Part shown: positions 47,669 to 59,457 of the stretch, in pieces
How the letters are laid out: each line of letters begins with the position of its first letter
How positions within the stretch are numbered: position 1 is the stretch's first letter
From: Mytilus galloprovincialis
Lineage: Eukaryota; Mollusca; Bivalvia; Mytilida; Mytilidae
Length of the DNA: 64,000 nt
Assembly (NCBI RefSeq): GCF_965363235.1
Contig: NC_134839.1
Location: 94,879,743 to 94,943,742, forward strand
Reading direction: 5' to 3'
The notes under the pieces: model-generated
Seen by the model: only the letters and a program-made list of their open reading frames with translations
Told to the model about the DNA's origin: nothing
Database searches by the model: none
Translations under genes and position numbers: made by a program

Positions 47669-48297
47669 TGAATTAACAACAGCATTGCGAAAAATGAAAA
47701 ATGAAAAAAGCCCTGGGTCAGATGGTTTCACAAATGAATTTTTCAAGTTTTTTCTTTTGGATAGATATAGGAAAATTTGTATTTCGGTCTATAATTAATG
47801 GTTACGAAAAGGGGGAATTATCAATTACTCAAAGACAAGGTATTATAACCTGTATACCAAAGGGAGATAAACCTAGACAGTTCATGAAAAGCTGGCGTCC
47901 AATAAGTTTACTAAATACCACATATAAATTAGCATCAAATTGCATAGCTGAGCGTATAAAATTAGTTCTACCTCAAATTATAAACAGTGATCAGACCAGT
48001 TTTATTCCTGGTAGATTTATAGGGGAAAATACTCGTCTTATTTATGATATATTATTTCATACAGAACTAAATGATTTACCAGGACTGCTCCTTCTCATAG
48101 ATTTTGAAAAAGCTTTTGATTCTGTATCATGGAATTTCATTGAAAATGTTTTAGTTTTTTTCAATTTTGGCCCCTCTATGAAACACTGGGTAAGAGCCTT
48201 TTAGAAAAATATAAGTTCTGCAGTTTCTCAAAATTGTTTTTTTTATCAGAATTCTTTGAAATTATAGAGGTTGTCGACAAGGGGATCCTTTATCACC
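47669..48297 (+). pseudogene. LINE RT, N-terminal part (fingers to motif A)
   Basis: Contains MKNEKSPGSDGF, then a frameshift near 47745, then CIPKGDKPRQF, KSWRPISLLN, SFIPGRFIGENTRLIYDI and LLLLIDFEKAFDSVSW with the motif A Asp. After a stop at 48202-48204 and another shift, GCRQGDPLSP leads into the insertion site at 48298-48300. Confidence 0.88.
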
Positions 48298-48300
48298 TTA

Positions 48301-49516
48301 GGGGTCATCCATAATTGTCAACCATTTTCCAAAGTGTACAAAACGTACACTTGGGGGGAGGGGGTTAAAAAATCAACATTTTTACCGTACGCTTTTTTTT
48401 TTTATATTTGCGGAATTTATTTCGTTTTCGTAGGGAAAGTCGATGTATAAAATCAAGAATTGGCTTGGGTGTGTTTCTCTTCTTGTTTCTTCTTTATTAT
48501 TTTCACTTGATGATATTTATTTCGATATCATAATTCTCCTCAATCCGTATTGAATGATTAAAAGATCAAGTCATATGAATACTTTATCTTTCAAAAATGT
48601 GAACCAGTAAAATTATTTAAACAAAAAGTTTATTTCTCAGTACCCCCGATTGTCAATTTCACCTGATTTATTATAGATCGTTATCGTTTCACTCTGTTTA
48701 ATAAACAAAATCGATGGAAACACTAAATTCTTTGAATGTTTTGATTTTGACAAGACGCCATTTTGTGAAAAGATTTTAAACTGGTCCTTCGATTAATTTC
48801 CTTGTAATGTATTCCAAAATAGTAAACCAGTAAACCGGAAGTAAACTTATTTTTCTTAGTATAAGCCTCTTTTAATTAGGAACACCTCCATATGAAGTCT
48901 AACCTTAATATCCAATATATGTACACGTTACAGTATATATACATAAACCATAATAGTGCCATGAATGGCATATTTACAGGGACCTTTTAAATAGAAATAC
49001 AGGCGGGAAATTTAAAAACTTAAAATGTTTTAAAATATTAATACACTTTTATTGATTGTTGTCTTGAGCTCTGATTCCATCAACAACTGTCAGTGCATAC
49101 TTTACAAATGCAATATAACCATGCATTTTCCTTTCTTTGATTCTTAACAAAATTTATGTGCACTTTTGTTAATATTTTGCATGCTCTCGGTGCCCTTTTT
49201 CATTGGAGTTACCATTCCCACTGTGTGAAAGGGGAAACACTATACTTTGTACTCTTTATTCTGACAAAACACAAGCATCACAGATAGATGTCATCAAATA
49301 AAACAGTCAGATATGTTTTAGATTAATATTTTCAATGCAAATTTTTATATTAAACTAAAATACGATAAACAGGATCTTGTTTTTATTAAGAATGATTGAT
49401 TCTTCTCTTGAAATCTGAAAATGGTTGATGTACACTTTTTTTAGGGAGGGTGGGGGGTCTGAAAAAGTGTACGTTTTGTACACTTTGGAAAATGGTTGAC
49501 AATTATGGATGACCCC
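48301..49516. mobile_element. Harbinger-like non-autonomous TIR element
   Basis: Perfect 52-bp terminal inverted repeats lie at 48301-48352 and 49465-49516, starting GGGGTCATCCATAATTGTCA. They are flanked by TTA on both sides (48298-48300 and 49517-49519). A 3-bp TWA duplication with G-rich termini fits PIF/Harbinger. Each TIR contains its own 8-bp palindrome (AAGTGTAC, AAAAC spacer, GTACACTT), a likely transposase-binding site. There is no transposase in the 1216 bp. Excising the element with one TTA rejoins the LINE codons for SPYIF exactly, which confirms the ends. Confidence 0.9.
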
Positions 49517-49519
49517 TTA

Positions 49520-49962
49520 TATATTTCTTTTATTTGCAGAAATACTTGGAATATCGATTAGAAAAAATAAAGAATTAAAGGGAATTAAAATAGATGATAC
49601 TGAATATTTGATCTCTCAGTATGCTGATGACACGTCAATTATTCTTGACGGTACACCAGAGTCTCTTGATGCAACTCTCCGCCTATTACATAAATATGCT
49701 GAAATGTCTGGTCTCCGTATGAACTTAGACAAGACAAAGGTGGTGTGGATAGGGAAGAAAAAATATAGTCGAGACTCCATGTGTGTAAAGTGGGGATTGG
49801 AATGGGGTTCCAGTAGGTTTACATTATTAGGAATAAACTTTTCTGTCAATTTGCAAGAAATGGAATCTTTGAATTATAATTATCTGAAAATAAAAGAAAT
49901 TGAAAATAATTATAATCAATATTTGGTCTAGACAAACACTTACTTCAGTGGGAAAGATAACA
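49520..49962 (+). pseudogene. LINE RT, motif B to thumb
   Basis: Continues the LINE frame with IFLLFAEILGISIR, QYADDTSIIL (the YADD catalytic box), MNLDKTKVVWIG and LLGINFSVNL. A one-base frameshift near 49920 separates this from WSRQTLTSVGKITIINS, the conserved thumb motif, just before the antisense LINE. Confidence 0.88.
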
Positions 49963-49970
49963 ATTATCAA

Positions 49971-51498
49971 TTCAATTCAATTCAATGTTTTATTAAAGTC
50001 TCATCTCTCAACAAGTACAATCAATCTTTATACATTGTAAAATAGCACTAAATAAAATGAGAGCCATTCTATACAGAATTATAAGAGGCTATTAAAATGC
50101 ATAGATATAATACACAATATGAAATAAAATACTATTTACAATATATAAAATTTCTACGTCTTTTTAAAATCAAATGACAGGTTTTGGCACACACACACTT
50201 ATCATATTTACATCTGAGAATAAAAACACTAACCTTTGATTATCATCTAAAGTATTAAAATTATCATTAAAAGTTTCAACAACATAATATAAATGGTTTC
50301 TAAAATCGTCATAAAGAGGACATTTTAATAAAACATGCGCTTCATCTTCAATAAAAACGTCACATATATGGCACACTCTATTTTCTAAAACAATATTTTC
50401 ATATCTCCCTGTTTCAATTCTTAGGGGAGCAACACCACATCTAAATTTGGCGAAAGCACTTCTGTGACTGAAGGGTAAAGCTATTTTGCAATATTCCTCC
50501 GGTTCAAAATTTTCCTTAAACAGTCTGTAAGTTCATAGCTTATTGCCATCTCTGCCGGATATAGATTTATCTAAATGTAAAACAGCATGCCAATTATCGA
50601 CATGTTTTTCGTGTAATTTTGACATAAATTTTTTTATAACATAGTTAGTGTCCATATTTTCAGGACACGATAAATGACTTAAATTTAGTTCACAGAAGGT
50701 TTTCTTAACTAAAAACTTCCAGTTTTTTAACACACTTATGCTTAATACTCATACTATTAGCCCAATTGTGAACTTTTTCATTTAACCGATTTGAGCTCAT
50801 GTTAATATCTAATCTACACCACAAACGAATAATACTTTTCCACTGCTTATCAAAAATAGGTGTTATACCTAAGTCTCCAGTAACTGAAGCATTTGGTACA
50901 TATTTTCCTACTCCGAGAAAAAATCTACAAGCCCTATTATGTAAGGAGTTAATACAAGAATATGTTTTTACACCCCATATACCTGCTCCATATTCTATTA
51001 TAGGACAACCGAACTTTCATATAATTTTACAAATACATCGAAACAAACACCACCTTAAAGTTTACACTTGGCTATTACCAACCCTAAAGCTCTATTTGCC
51101 GAAGATGCAACGGCTTTTGCAGTAACATTATAGTTTAAATGCTCGTTAAAACGAGACCAAGATAAGTATAATTACTAGAAAAATTAATAGTATGACCAAT
51201 ACAATTAAAATTTACATCAGATCTAGGTATAGATGGCGGTCTAAAATGAACAACGTTACTCTTGTTTGCATTAATTGTCATACAATTGTCTTCATACCAT
51301 GTAGATAAAGCATTTGGCAGAAGTTGAAGCTCTTTTTCATCGTTTGCTATAATTACAACGTCATAAGCATATAATAAAATAACAGTTTTTTATCACCTAT
51401 TTCTATTCCGCAGTCAAAGGACTTAAGAAATGTAACTAAATCATTAATATACAAGTTGAACAAAACACTAATTATTTTAAAAATAAATCATCTGTTTT
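49971..51498 (-). mobile_element. Second LINE, antisense, inserted in the first
   Basis: Read on the minus strand from about 51498 to a TTGAA-repeat tail at about 49971-49985. It encodes FNLYINDL, a Y-DD-like box broken by a frameshift (AYDVVIIANDEKEL, near 51350-51380), MTINANKSNVVHF, then WGVKTYSC, and finally a zinc-binding motif CHICDVFIEDEAHVLLKC (50376-50310). The wording differs from the host LINE, so it is another clade. An approximate 11-12 bp target duplication (AACAATTATCAA at 49959, AACAATTACAA at 51499) flanks it. It is 5'-truncated and carries multiple stops. Confidence 0.8.
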
Positions 51499-51509
51499 TA
51501 ACAATTACA

Positions 51510-51656
51510 AACACCATGCAATACTACTCTTAAACAACTTATTCGCACAATAAAATTTATTTAGGAAAACAAGCCTGACAAGATTAAAAGAGAAATATTA
51601 TGTATGGAACATAAATTTGGAGGGCTGAAAATGTTAAATATTGAAGAATATATTAA
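51510..51656 (+). pseudogene. LINE ORF2 middle fragment
   Basis: Reads NTTLKQLIRTIKFI, a stop where Trp is expected (TAG for TGG), then ENKPDKIKREILCMEHKFGG and LKMLNIEEYIN. This is the conserved segment after the RT thumb in L1-type ORF2. It is cut by the Penelope-like fragment. Confidence 0.75.
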
Positions 51657-52451
51657 CTCTACTTTCCGCTATATAGATGATGTTCTTTCACTAAATAATT
51701 CAAAATTTGGTGACTATGTAAAACGCATCTATCCCATCGAGCTAGAAATAAAGGATACTACAGATACAGTTAAGTCAGCCTCAGATCTTGACTTACATCT
51801 AGAAATTGACAATGAGGGTCGGTTGAAAACAAAACTTTACGACAAAAAAGATGATTTCAGCTTTCCAATTGTGAACTTTCCATTTCTAAGTAGCAACATT
51901 CCAGCAGCACCTGCATACGGGGTATATATCTCCCAATTGATACAATATTCCCGTGCTTGCATTTCCTATCATGATTTTCTTGATAGAGGGTTGCTGCTCA
52001 CAAGGAACCTATTAAACCAAGAGTTCCAAATGGTGAAGTTGAAATCATCCCTTATTAAGTTTTATGGACGCCATCACGAGTTGGTTGACCTTTATGGAAT
52101 AATCGTTTCACAAATGATATCGGATATGCTCCTTACGTCGTAACTACAATCCCCTTCCCTTTCATGAATGTGACCTACCGAATTAGACTATTTACTGGAT
52201 TTGTTATCACATAAGCAACACGACGGGTGCCACATGTAGAGCAGGATCTGCTTACCCTTCCGGAGCACCTGAGATCACCCCTAGTTTTTTGGTGGGGTTC
52301 GTGTTGTTTATTCTTTAGTTTTCTATGTTGTGTCATGTGTGCTGTTGTTTGTTTGTCTTTTTCATTTTTAGTCATGGCGTTGTCAGTTTGTTTTAGATTT
52401 ATGAGTTTGACTGTCCCTTTTGTATCTTTCGTCCCTCTTTTAAAGGGTTGA
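51657..52451 (+). mobile_element. Penelope-like RT fragment inserted in the LINE
   Basis: An open frame to the TAA at 52141-52143 starts at the catalytic box (FRYIDDVLSLNNSKFGDYV). It continues with LEIKDTTDT, KLYDKKDDFSFPIVNFPFL, AYGVYISQLIQYSRAC and LIKFYGRHHELV. Non-coding 3' sequence follows to about 52451. This matches a reverse-transcriptase family common in bivalve genomes that I take to be Penelope-like. It is 5'-truncated exactly at the catalytic box. The LINE frame resumes with LTLVRRLLNNNTK. It is less decayed than its host, so younger. Confidence 0.7.
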
Positions 52452-53567
52452 AATTAACGTTGGTCAGACGGTTGCTAAATAACAATACAAAACTCAAAAA
52501 GGTAATACAAAGCACAGAAAATATAAATAATGAAAATCCACCAAACAAATGTAAAAACCCTTTTGGAAAGAGGTTTTTAAAGAATGGACAGAAATGCAAA
52601 ATAAACTAATACCAAAAAATGAATTTTTTTTTTAACAGACTCACTTTAGAATAATGAAATAAAAAAAGGTAACAGATCTGTTTTCTATAAAGACTGGGCT
52701 GATAACGGTATTTTCTTGATTAATGATCTGGTAGATAATGAGGGTAAATTAATGTCCTTTGCGCAATGCAAAAATATTTATGAAATTAAATCTAACTTTC
52801 TAGTTTATTATGGAGTTATATCAGCAATAAAATCATATCAAAATTCTCTTAAACATAATATCTCTACAGAAAATCTTTATAAAGTTCATGGACCAATTCT
52901 GCCAAATAATATAAGAACTTTTTTTTGTCAAATAAAGGGTCAAAAGTTATGTATAATGTTTTCTTACAAAAAAGGCCTAGTTGTGAAGATAAATGGTCTC
53001 TAAAGGTAAACAAAAAAAAAAAAAAAAAATGATTGGAAAAAAGTGCATAATATGTCTTTCTACACCACAAAAAGCTCTAAACTTCATTGGTTCCAATACA
53101 GAATAGAGCACAGAATCATAGGCACATATGAATTTTTATTTAAAATTAAGATAAAACAATCAGATAAATGTACTTTCTGTAGTGATGCTATTGAAGATAT
53201 TGAGCACATATTTTGGACATGCCATAAAATTTCAGATTTGTGGATTGAACTTGGTGATTGGATTTATAACCAAACACAAATATTAATTCCATTTAATATA
53301 GATTTTAGTTTATTTGGAAATTTAGGTAACAAAGGAAATAATATGATAAAAAACTTAATAATAATCATTACAAAATTTTATATTTACAGAACAAAACTCT
53401 GTAAAAATAAGGTAAATTTTACAGGACTTAAAAACTACCTCAAAGAATCTCTTGCACTAGAAAAGAATATATATTTTTTAAAAGAAACCCTTTTCATATG
53501 GCAGATATATATACTGGGACCCCTTGCTTCCAATTTTAGAAGAATAATTTTTATTATACAAAAATGA
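52452..53567 (+). pseudogene. LINE ORF2 C-terminal part with zinc-binding motif
   Basis: Reads RRLLNNNTK, then NPFGKRF, DWADNGIFLINDLVDNEGK, several frameshifts including one at a poly(A) run near 53020, then HWFQYRIEHRIIGTYEFLFK. It ends with CTFCSDAIEDIEHIFWTCHK, a C-x2-C-x8-H-x4-C zinc-binding motif typical of LINE ORF2 C termini. A stop lies at 53565-53567. Confidence 0.85.
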
Positions 53568-53768
53568 GTACATTGTGTACCGGAATTACTTTTATGTACA
53601 TTTCTTTACCTTATCCATATCACCACCTATGTTATGATTTGATACTGTTATATGTTGGTTTATATGTATGCTGGATGTTTTGTCTATGTCTATAACTACA
53701 TTTATGTTCCTCTAAGGTATTGCCTGTAAGCAAATATTTGAATAAACAAATCCTGCAAGCTGTATTAA

Positions 53769-54491
53769 GGTAGCACAATACAAAGATTTTATAACTCCAA
53801 CTCCCAAGTTTTAAAATGCTGTAACTTTCTTAATAAAGCTTGAAAATTTATAAAAGTGGTAGTTTTGGATAGCTAACAGATTACTCTTTCAAATAAATGC
53901 AATGTTAGTATTATGCTTTAATTATGTAACCAATTATAATGTTAACTGTGTCTAAAATATTTTTCACCAAATTTCCACTTTCAAATGAAATTAGCTTCTG
54001 CATAGGTATCCCTAGAGGGTGGATTTTATTATATGTTGTTCCTATGGCCATTATCTACAAAAGGGTGTCTCAGATTTTAGATAGAATGTATAGAACAAAT
54101 TTTACACCTAATTAATCATTATCTTCTTTTATGTGGTTAGGATGTTTACACTAATTAGAGATTTGTGAGAGAATGGAATACCATAGAGACAATCTGGGAC
54201 ACCCTTTTGAAGCCCAAAATGTGTTGATTAAGATTTCGTTAAAATTTTTAGTATAATTAAAGAGATGATAGAGCTAAATTCATTCAAGTGAACGTACCCA
54301 GATTTTGCCACTAATTACATAATAATTGATTACATAATGATTGCATAATAAAAATATTGCATTCATTTAAAAGATAAATCTTTTATCTATCTATATATAC
54401 CTCTTTTATTATTTTCTATGCATTCATAAGAAAGTTACAGCATTTCAAAGGTTAGTGATTGGAAGTAAAAAAATCTTTGTATTGTGCTACC
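53769..54491. mobile_element. Foldback MITE-like element flanked by TTAA
   Basis: The ends are inverted repeats starting GGTAGCACAATACAAAGAT. Imperfect inverted similarity continues inward for at least 70 bp (AAATGCTGTAACTTTCTTA on both arms) and again deeper (TATTATGC/GCATAATA; AAGGGTGTCTCAGATTT against its complement near 54205). TTAA lies at both outer edges (53765-53768 and 54492-54495). TA alone would also fit, so piggyBac-like versus mariner-like is open. It lies at or just past the 3' end of the LINE. There is no coding capacity. Confidence 0.75.
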
Positions 54492-54495
54492 TTAA

Positions 54496-55904
54496 GAATG
54501 CTGTAAGTAAAATATATTTATCATTTTTTTTATTTTTCTTTTTCTTTTTCCAAAATTCCAAATTTCTGTGTTTTTTTTTAATTTATTTATTCTTTATTTT
54601 TCTAATCTATTCAGATTTATGGATAATTCTATATTAATAATGTATTAGTTGGATATACTATAATTTATAAATGTATATGTTACAGACAAATAAACTAACC
54701 AAATTGATTATATGCTAGTAACGGTTAACGAGGCCTGGCTAAAGTACCGGTATTTGATGTATCCACTAACAAATGTCAAACACTATTCAATAAAGTATGA
54801 TTTACATGTATAAAATTAAAATGTTGCTGAAATTAATCTCATATCAAAATATTTTGAAAATTCATTTGCTTGTTGTTAACTTACACACAAATATGATCAA
54901 ATACAGTCAGAACATAACAATTTTCTAATTTTAGCATGGCGCCAATATTGGTTGATGGACCAACATATAATTGAAAGACCATACAAAGGATAACATGAAT
55001 AGCCCAAAGTATTAGACAGTGCAACAGCCAATACCAACATACTCCTCAGCAAATTGATCAGGTTTCGTTTGGTTTAAATTGGACACATTTCAAATTTTGA
55101 ATTTAGACACCGAGTAGATCTTTCAAAGCGTTCACGACGGAGATACTAAAATGTTTATCACGAAGATTTTTAAAAACAGACCATTTGAAGTAGAAAGGAA
55201 AACGTTATTCAATACTAAAGTAGATGGTTTATTATAAATCATGTTAGTACCGAGGTACTGACTACTGAGCCGGTGATACTCTCAGTGACTTGGGGTCCGC
55301 CAGCAGCGGATTGTTCCAGTGCTTTAAAAGATGAAATTGTTTAATTGCGTTTTTCCGAAGCGCTTTCATTGATTTAACTTGGCCAGGAACGATCAAGACC
55401 GTATGTTTGTAAGTCAAGGATATATAAGATCCAATACAGTTAGAAAGCAATGTGACAAAAAAAAAAAACGTCAAAAAATAAGAGACACATTCACTTCACG
55501 TCAACTTTGTCTTAAAAGAGTTCTAAACTTAGTTTGTTAATTATAAAAAAAAAAACGAATTTGAGTTTATGGAACCAAATATTTCATACAAATATGAAAT
55601 CTGTAATTGCTAACACAAGTTATCGCGACTAGTGTATGTTGCTCTTGTTTTTGTTTTTTGATCTTTGTTGCTATTTTAAGAAATAAATAGAAAAAGAATT
55701 AGTGAAAATGTTGGTTATACGTCTGGCATTCCGTTACCTTAACTCGAAAATAAAAATATCAAATATTTGACAACGCAACAAATTCGTTTATTGTAGAACA
55801 TTTGATATTACTTATGATTTAACTTCAGTCATTTTGGACGTGCAGGTTTCATTAAAACGAATGAATCAAAGAATTAATTGTAATTCTAGAAAATTGTAAA
55901 TGAC
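54496..55904. other. Non-coding with T-rich tract
   Basis: 54515-54620 is an extended T/C-rich tract, possibly old LINE tail material. The rest is AT-rich with no gene recognised. Confidence 0.4.
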
Positions 55905-56050
55905 TAAAAAATAAAATCACAAAAATACTGAACTCCAAGGAAAATTCAGAAAGGAAAATCCCCAATCAAATGACAAAATCAAAGGATAAAACACATCAAA
56001 CGAATGGATAACAACTGTCATATTCCTGACTTGTAAATGACTAACTGTTA
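55905..56050 (-). repeat. Dispersed repeat, family C (antisense copy)
   Basis: Contains CAAAAATACTGAACTCCAAG and CCCCAATCAAATGACAAAAT, the complement of the words at 14950-15050 and 46638-46720. It runs into GATAACAACTGTCATATTCC, also found in family D at 20635-20660. Confidence 0.7.
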
Positions 56051-56339
56051 GTGAAGATGCTCATTCTGTTGGTTGATAACGTCTGATTTTGCCAGTTTAC
56101 TGTACTTCCTGTTTTTGAATATGCGTTAGATTTCGGTAGGTTTGTTATTATGTTTTGCATTGACAAGGACAAATTGAACAAACATAATGTTTGGACGAGG
56201 CGCGTTTTTGACGTAATGAATTTTAAACCTGATGCCTTTTGTTATCTATTATTCATGTGTTTCTATGCCTAATACGTTCTGCTATTTATTTGTATTGTAG
56301 TCCTGTATTATTATGTTGTCATTTTAATGTTATATTTAA

Positions 56340-56790
56340 AAATGTCATCAAAGTGCGAGGTTTGACATGCCACAAAACCAGGTTCAACCCACCATTTTCT
56401 TCTTTAAAAATGTCCTGTACCAAGTCAGGAAAATGGCCATTGTTATATCATAGTTCGTTTCTGTGTGTGTAACATTTTTACGTTGTGTTTCCGTTGTGTC
56501 GTTTGTTTTCTCCTATTTTTGAGTGTGAATTCACATTACTATAAGACGTGTCACGGTACTTTTCTATCCCAAATTCATGTATTTGGTTTTGATGTTATAT
56601 TGGTTATTCTCATCGGATGTTGTCTAATACTTAGTCCGTTGCTGTGTGTGTTACATTTTAATGTTGTGTCGTTGTTCTCCTCTAATATTTAATGCGTTTC
56701 CCGCAGTTTTAGTTTGTTACCCCGATTTTGTTTTTTGTCCATAGATTTATGAGTTTTGAACAGCGGTATACTACTGTTGCCTTTATTTAT
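56340..56790 (+). repeat. Dispersed repeat, family D (sense copy)
   Basis: Contains AGTTTGTTACCCCGATTTTG and GAACAGCGGTATACTACTGT, complements of words at 20463-20720. The segment with GTGTGTGTAACATTTTTACG and GTGTGTGTTACATTTTAATG shows an internal duplication about 190 bp apart. Open frames are not coding. Confidence 0.7.
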
Positions 56791-57502
56791 AATGATGTGT
56801 ATCTATCATTTGAATTTCATCAATCCTTTTCGCCGTTTCCTGTTGCTTTCATGAAAACCGATGTTATAACAATTATGTTATTTCTTTTAGGTTTGTCGAT
56901 TTAAAGTGAGTAAAAGATTTGAATTTTTTAAAACTCTCTGAAATTTTCTGATATTATCCTTCTTAACAACATGAACTTACTATATTCTCTTACTGGTAAA
57001 AATATATTGTGAACACAAAAAATAAGGCTAATCAAGACTTAAATTCCAATGTAACTGCATTAAGTTTTCATAAATACTCAATATCTTAACATTTAAAACG
57101 GGAAACAGAGCTCTAAACGGGAAACATCATAATCTTTCATTAGTGCGGATAGATTTAAAGTAGTTGGGGAAAGTTCATGAAGTCGAACTGTAAGTGCTTT
57201 TTTTTTTTTAGGAAAGTGCAAAGGTTAACCCAATAAATATTACCTGGCTTAAAGTTGTTCTGAACTAAGGATGAGTCATACCAAAAAAACCAAGTGCTAA
57301 TTACATGTAATCGAAATCTAGAGCCCTCAATATGAAAACTATAAACCACATTTTAGATTAGTTACATCCACAGAGTGAAATGAAAGATTCATAATACAAA
57401 TGTAGGGAAAACGATAATAACATATTCATCAAACAACCTGATTGTTTATGTAAGTTTTCAATAGATGTAAAAACATTCTTAGATTACGAATTTCTTAAGT
57501 AA
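56791..57502. other. Non-coding, nothing recognised
   Basis: AT-rich sequence up to the start of the satellite array. Confidence 0.4.
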
Positions 57503-57853
57503 TGTTGACCCCAGACGATTTAGTTTTCCCCTCATGTAATTTGAATGATCATCACCCGAGAAGATTAAGTTGCAATGTTTATACTAGAAGATTTAGTTGT
57601 AATGTCCAACCTATAGATAAGCTAATAGTTATGTTCGAACACCCAAGGATTGAGTTGTAAAAATCCCCTTAAGAGATCAATTTGTAATGTTCACCTAGAA
57701 GATTTCTGTTGTAATGTTCACCCTAGAAGATTTCTGTTGTAATGTTCACCCTAGAATATTTAGTTGTAATGTTCACCCTAGAATATTTAGTTGTAATGTT
57801 CATCTTATAGACGAGTTAATTATAAGGTTCACCTTTAACGATTTAATGGTAAA

Positions 57854-58417
57854 GTTCCCCGTTATACGTCCGGTAGAAGTCCGTTTCTCATTCGTTCAAC
57901 ATCCGTTTATCCGTTAAACGTCCGGTAGAAGTCCGATGGTGAATTTATCTTCTAGACCACCAACGGATGTATAACGGACACGTAACGGATACACAATGGA
58001 AACGAAACGGACGAGTACCGTACAAAACGGACGCCTAACGGTCGTGCAACGGACATTTTATCCGTTGGACGTCCGTTCAAAGTTTTGAACATTCTCAAAA
58101 TTTTCCACCGGACAGAACGGACGTCGACGGATAAAACGTACGCTTAACGGACAAGCAACGGATATTAACGGACGTCTAACTGACATGAATGGATTGAAAA
58201 ACAGTTATCCGTTAGGCGTTCGTTCGAGCTATCCGGTAAGGTGTGACCGAGGCTGAACGGACGTCGACGGATAAAACGTACGATAAACGGACATGCAACG
58301 GATATGGACGGACGCTTAACGGATTAAAACGACGTCTAACGGACATGAACAGATTGAAAAAAAAGTTATCCGTTAGGCATCCGTACAAGCTATCCGTTAA
58401 GGTGTGACAGAGGCTTA
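57854..58417. repeat. Array of degenerate AACGGA/TCCGTT units
   Basis: The motif AACGGAC or its complement GTCCGTT recurs every 10-12 bp. Complement-type units come first (57860-57940), then forward units with switches. From 58115 a segment starting GAACGGACGTCGACGG and ending GTGTGACCGAGGCT is repeated from 58255 (140-bp offset) and ends GTGTGACAGAGGCT. CpG density is far above the surroundings. In construction it resembles the foldback element at 18363-19769. Confidence 0.7.
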
Positions 58418-58700
58418 AACGATTACGTCGTTATGATAACCCTAGATGAATTTGTTGTTATGATCACCAGAGACGATTTCGTTGTTATGCTTACCCTAGA
58501 GGATTTAGGTGTTATGCTCACCCTAAACGATTACGGCGTTTTGTCCACCCTGGATGATTGATTTGTAATGCTCACTCTATAGGATTTAGATGTTATGCTT
58601 ACCCTAGACAATTAAGTTGTTATGCTCATCCTAGAGGATTTAGTTGTTATTCTCATCCTGAAGTATTTAGTTGATATGCACACCCTTGATAATTACGTTG

Positions 58701-59457
58701 TTGTATAAAATTGAGAATACAAATGAGGAATGTGTCGAAGAGACAAAAACCCGACTAAAGAGCAGAAAATAGCCGAAGTCTACCAATGGGTCTTTAATAA
58801 TGCCAGAAAATCCTGGATCCGGAATCGTGGTTTAGATGCCCCCTAAACAAAAATGTGTACCTAGTCTAGTTCAGTGACAATGGACGTCATACTGAACTCC
58901 GAAATATATAAATGAACTAGATATAAAAATTATACAAGACTTACAAAGGCCAGAGGCTTCTGACTTGGGACAAATCATAAAATATACGAGAAGGACATAA
59001 CATGTATCATGCCAAAAACTAGTTATAAAATAAATGTGTTTAATTCCGATGCAAATACCCTATAAGTGAATCAATATTAAACCCAAAATATGTCCTCTTT
59101 AATCTCTATATCTCTTTTTGATAAATCTGTTTAAAGATTTTGTTAGCTTTTGAGGTGAATGCCGATATTGTTGTGCTTTGTATAGATTATTACCATAAAA
59201 AATTGGATGTGAAATACCTGAACGTACAAGATATCTGCATATTGATTATATATCTACGAATGATGTCTTTGTACCGATGACAAAATTTATTAATAAAATT
59301 TAATTGATTTATTGCATTTAAAATACATTTAGTTGTTTATTGTGTTTCAAATGTACGTCACTCCAATATTTACGGTTTTCCATTTAAATAATTACAACCA
59401 TATATTTAAACCAAAAGAGTATGCTTTGAAGCGCGTCGTGGACTTTGGTCATAAAGT
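58701..59457. repeat. Dispersed-repeat fragments inside the satellite gap
   Basis: 58860-58985 (CTAGTTCAGTGACAATGGAC, GGCCAGAGGCTTCTGACTTG) matches 46805-46910. The remainder is AT-rich and unassigned. Confidence 0.6.

Larger units (their letters stand above)
47665..53760 (+). mobile_element. 5'-truncated L1/Tx1-like LINE with three nested insertions
   Basis: A non-LTR retrotransposon ORF2 remnant runs through 47669-48297, 49520-49962, about 51510-51656 and 52452-53567. It is separated by three younger elements (48301-49516, about 49971-51498 and about 51657-52451). In order it encodes the RT fingers (KNEKSPGSDGF, KSWRPISLLNTTYK), QTSFIPGRFIGENTR, catalytic motif A (LLLIDFEKAFDSVSW), GCRQGDPLSPY across the first insertion, the YADD box (SQYADDTS), KITIINS, KIKREIL and a C-terminal zinc-binding region. 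The endonuclease and ORF1 are missing. Several frameshifts and at least one stop in a tryptophan position make it dead. The clade is judged from motif wording. Confidence 0.85.
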
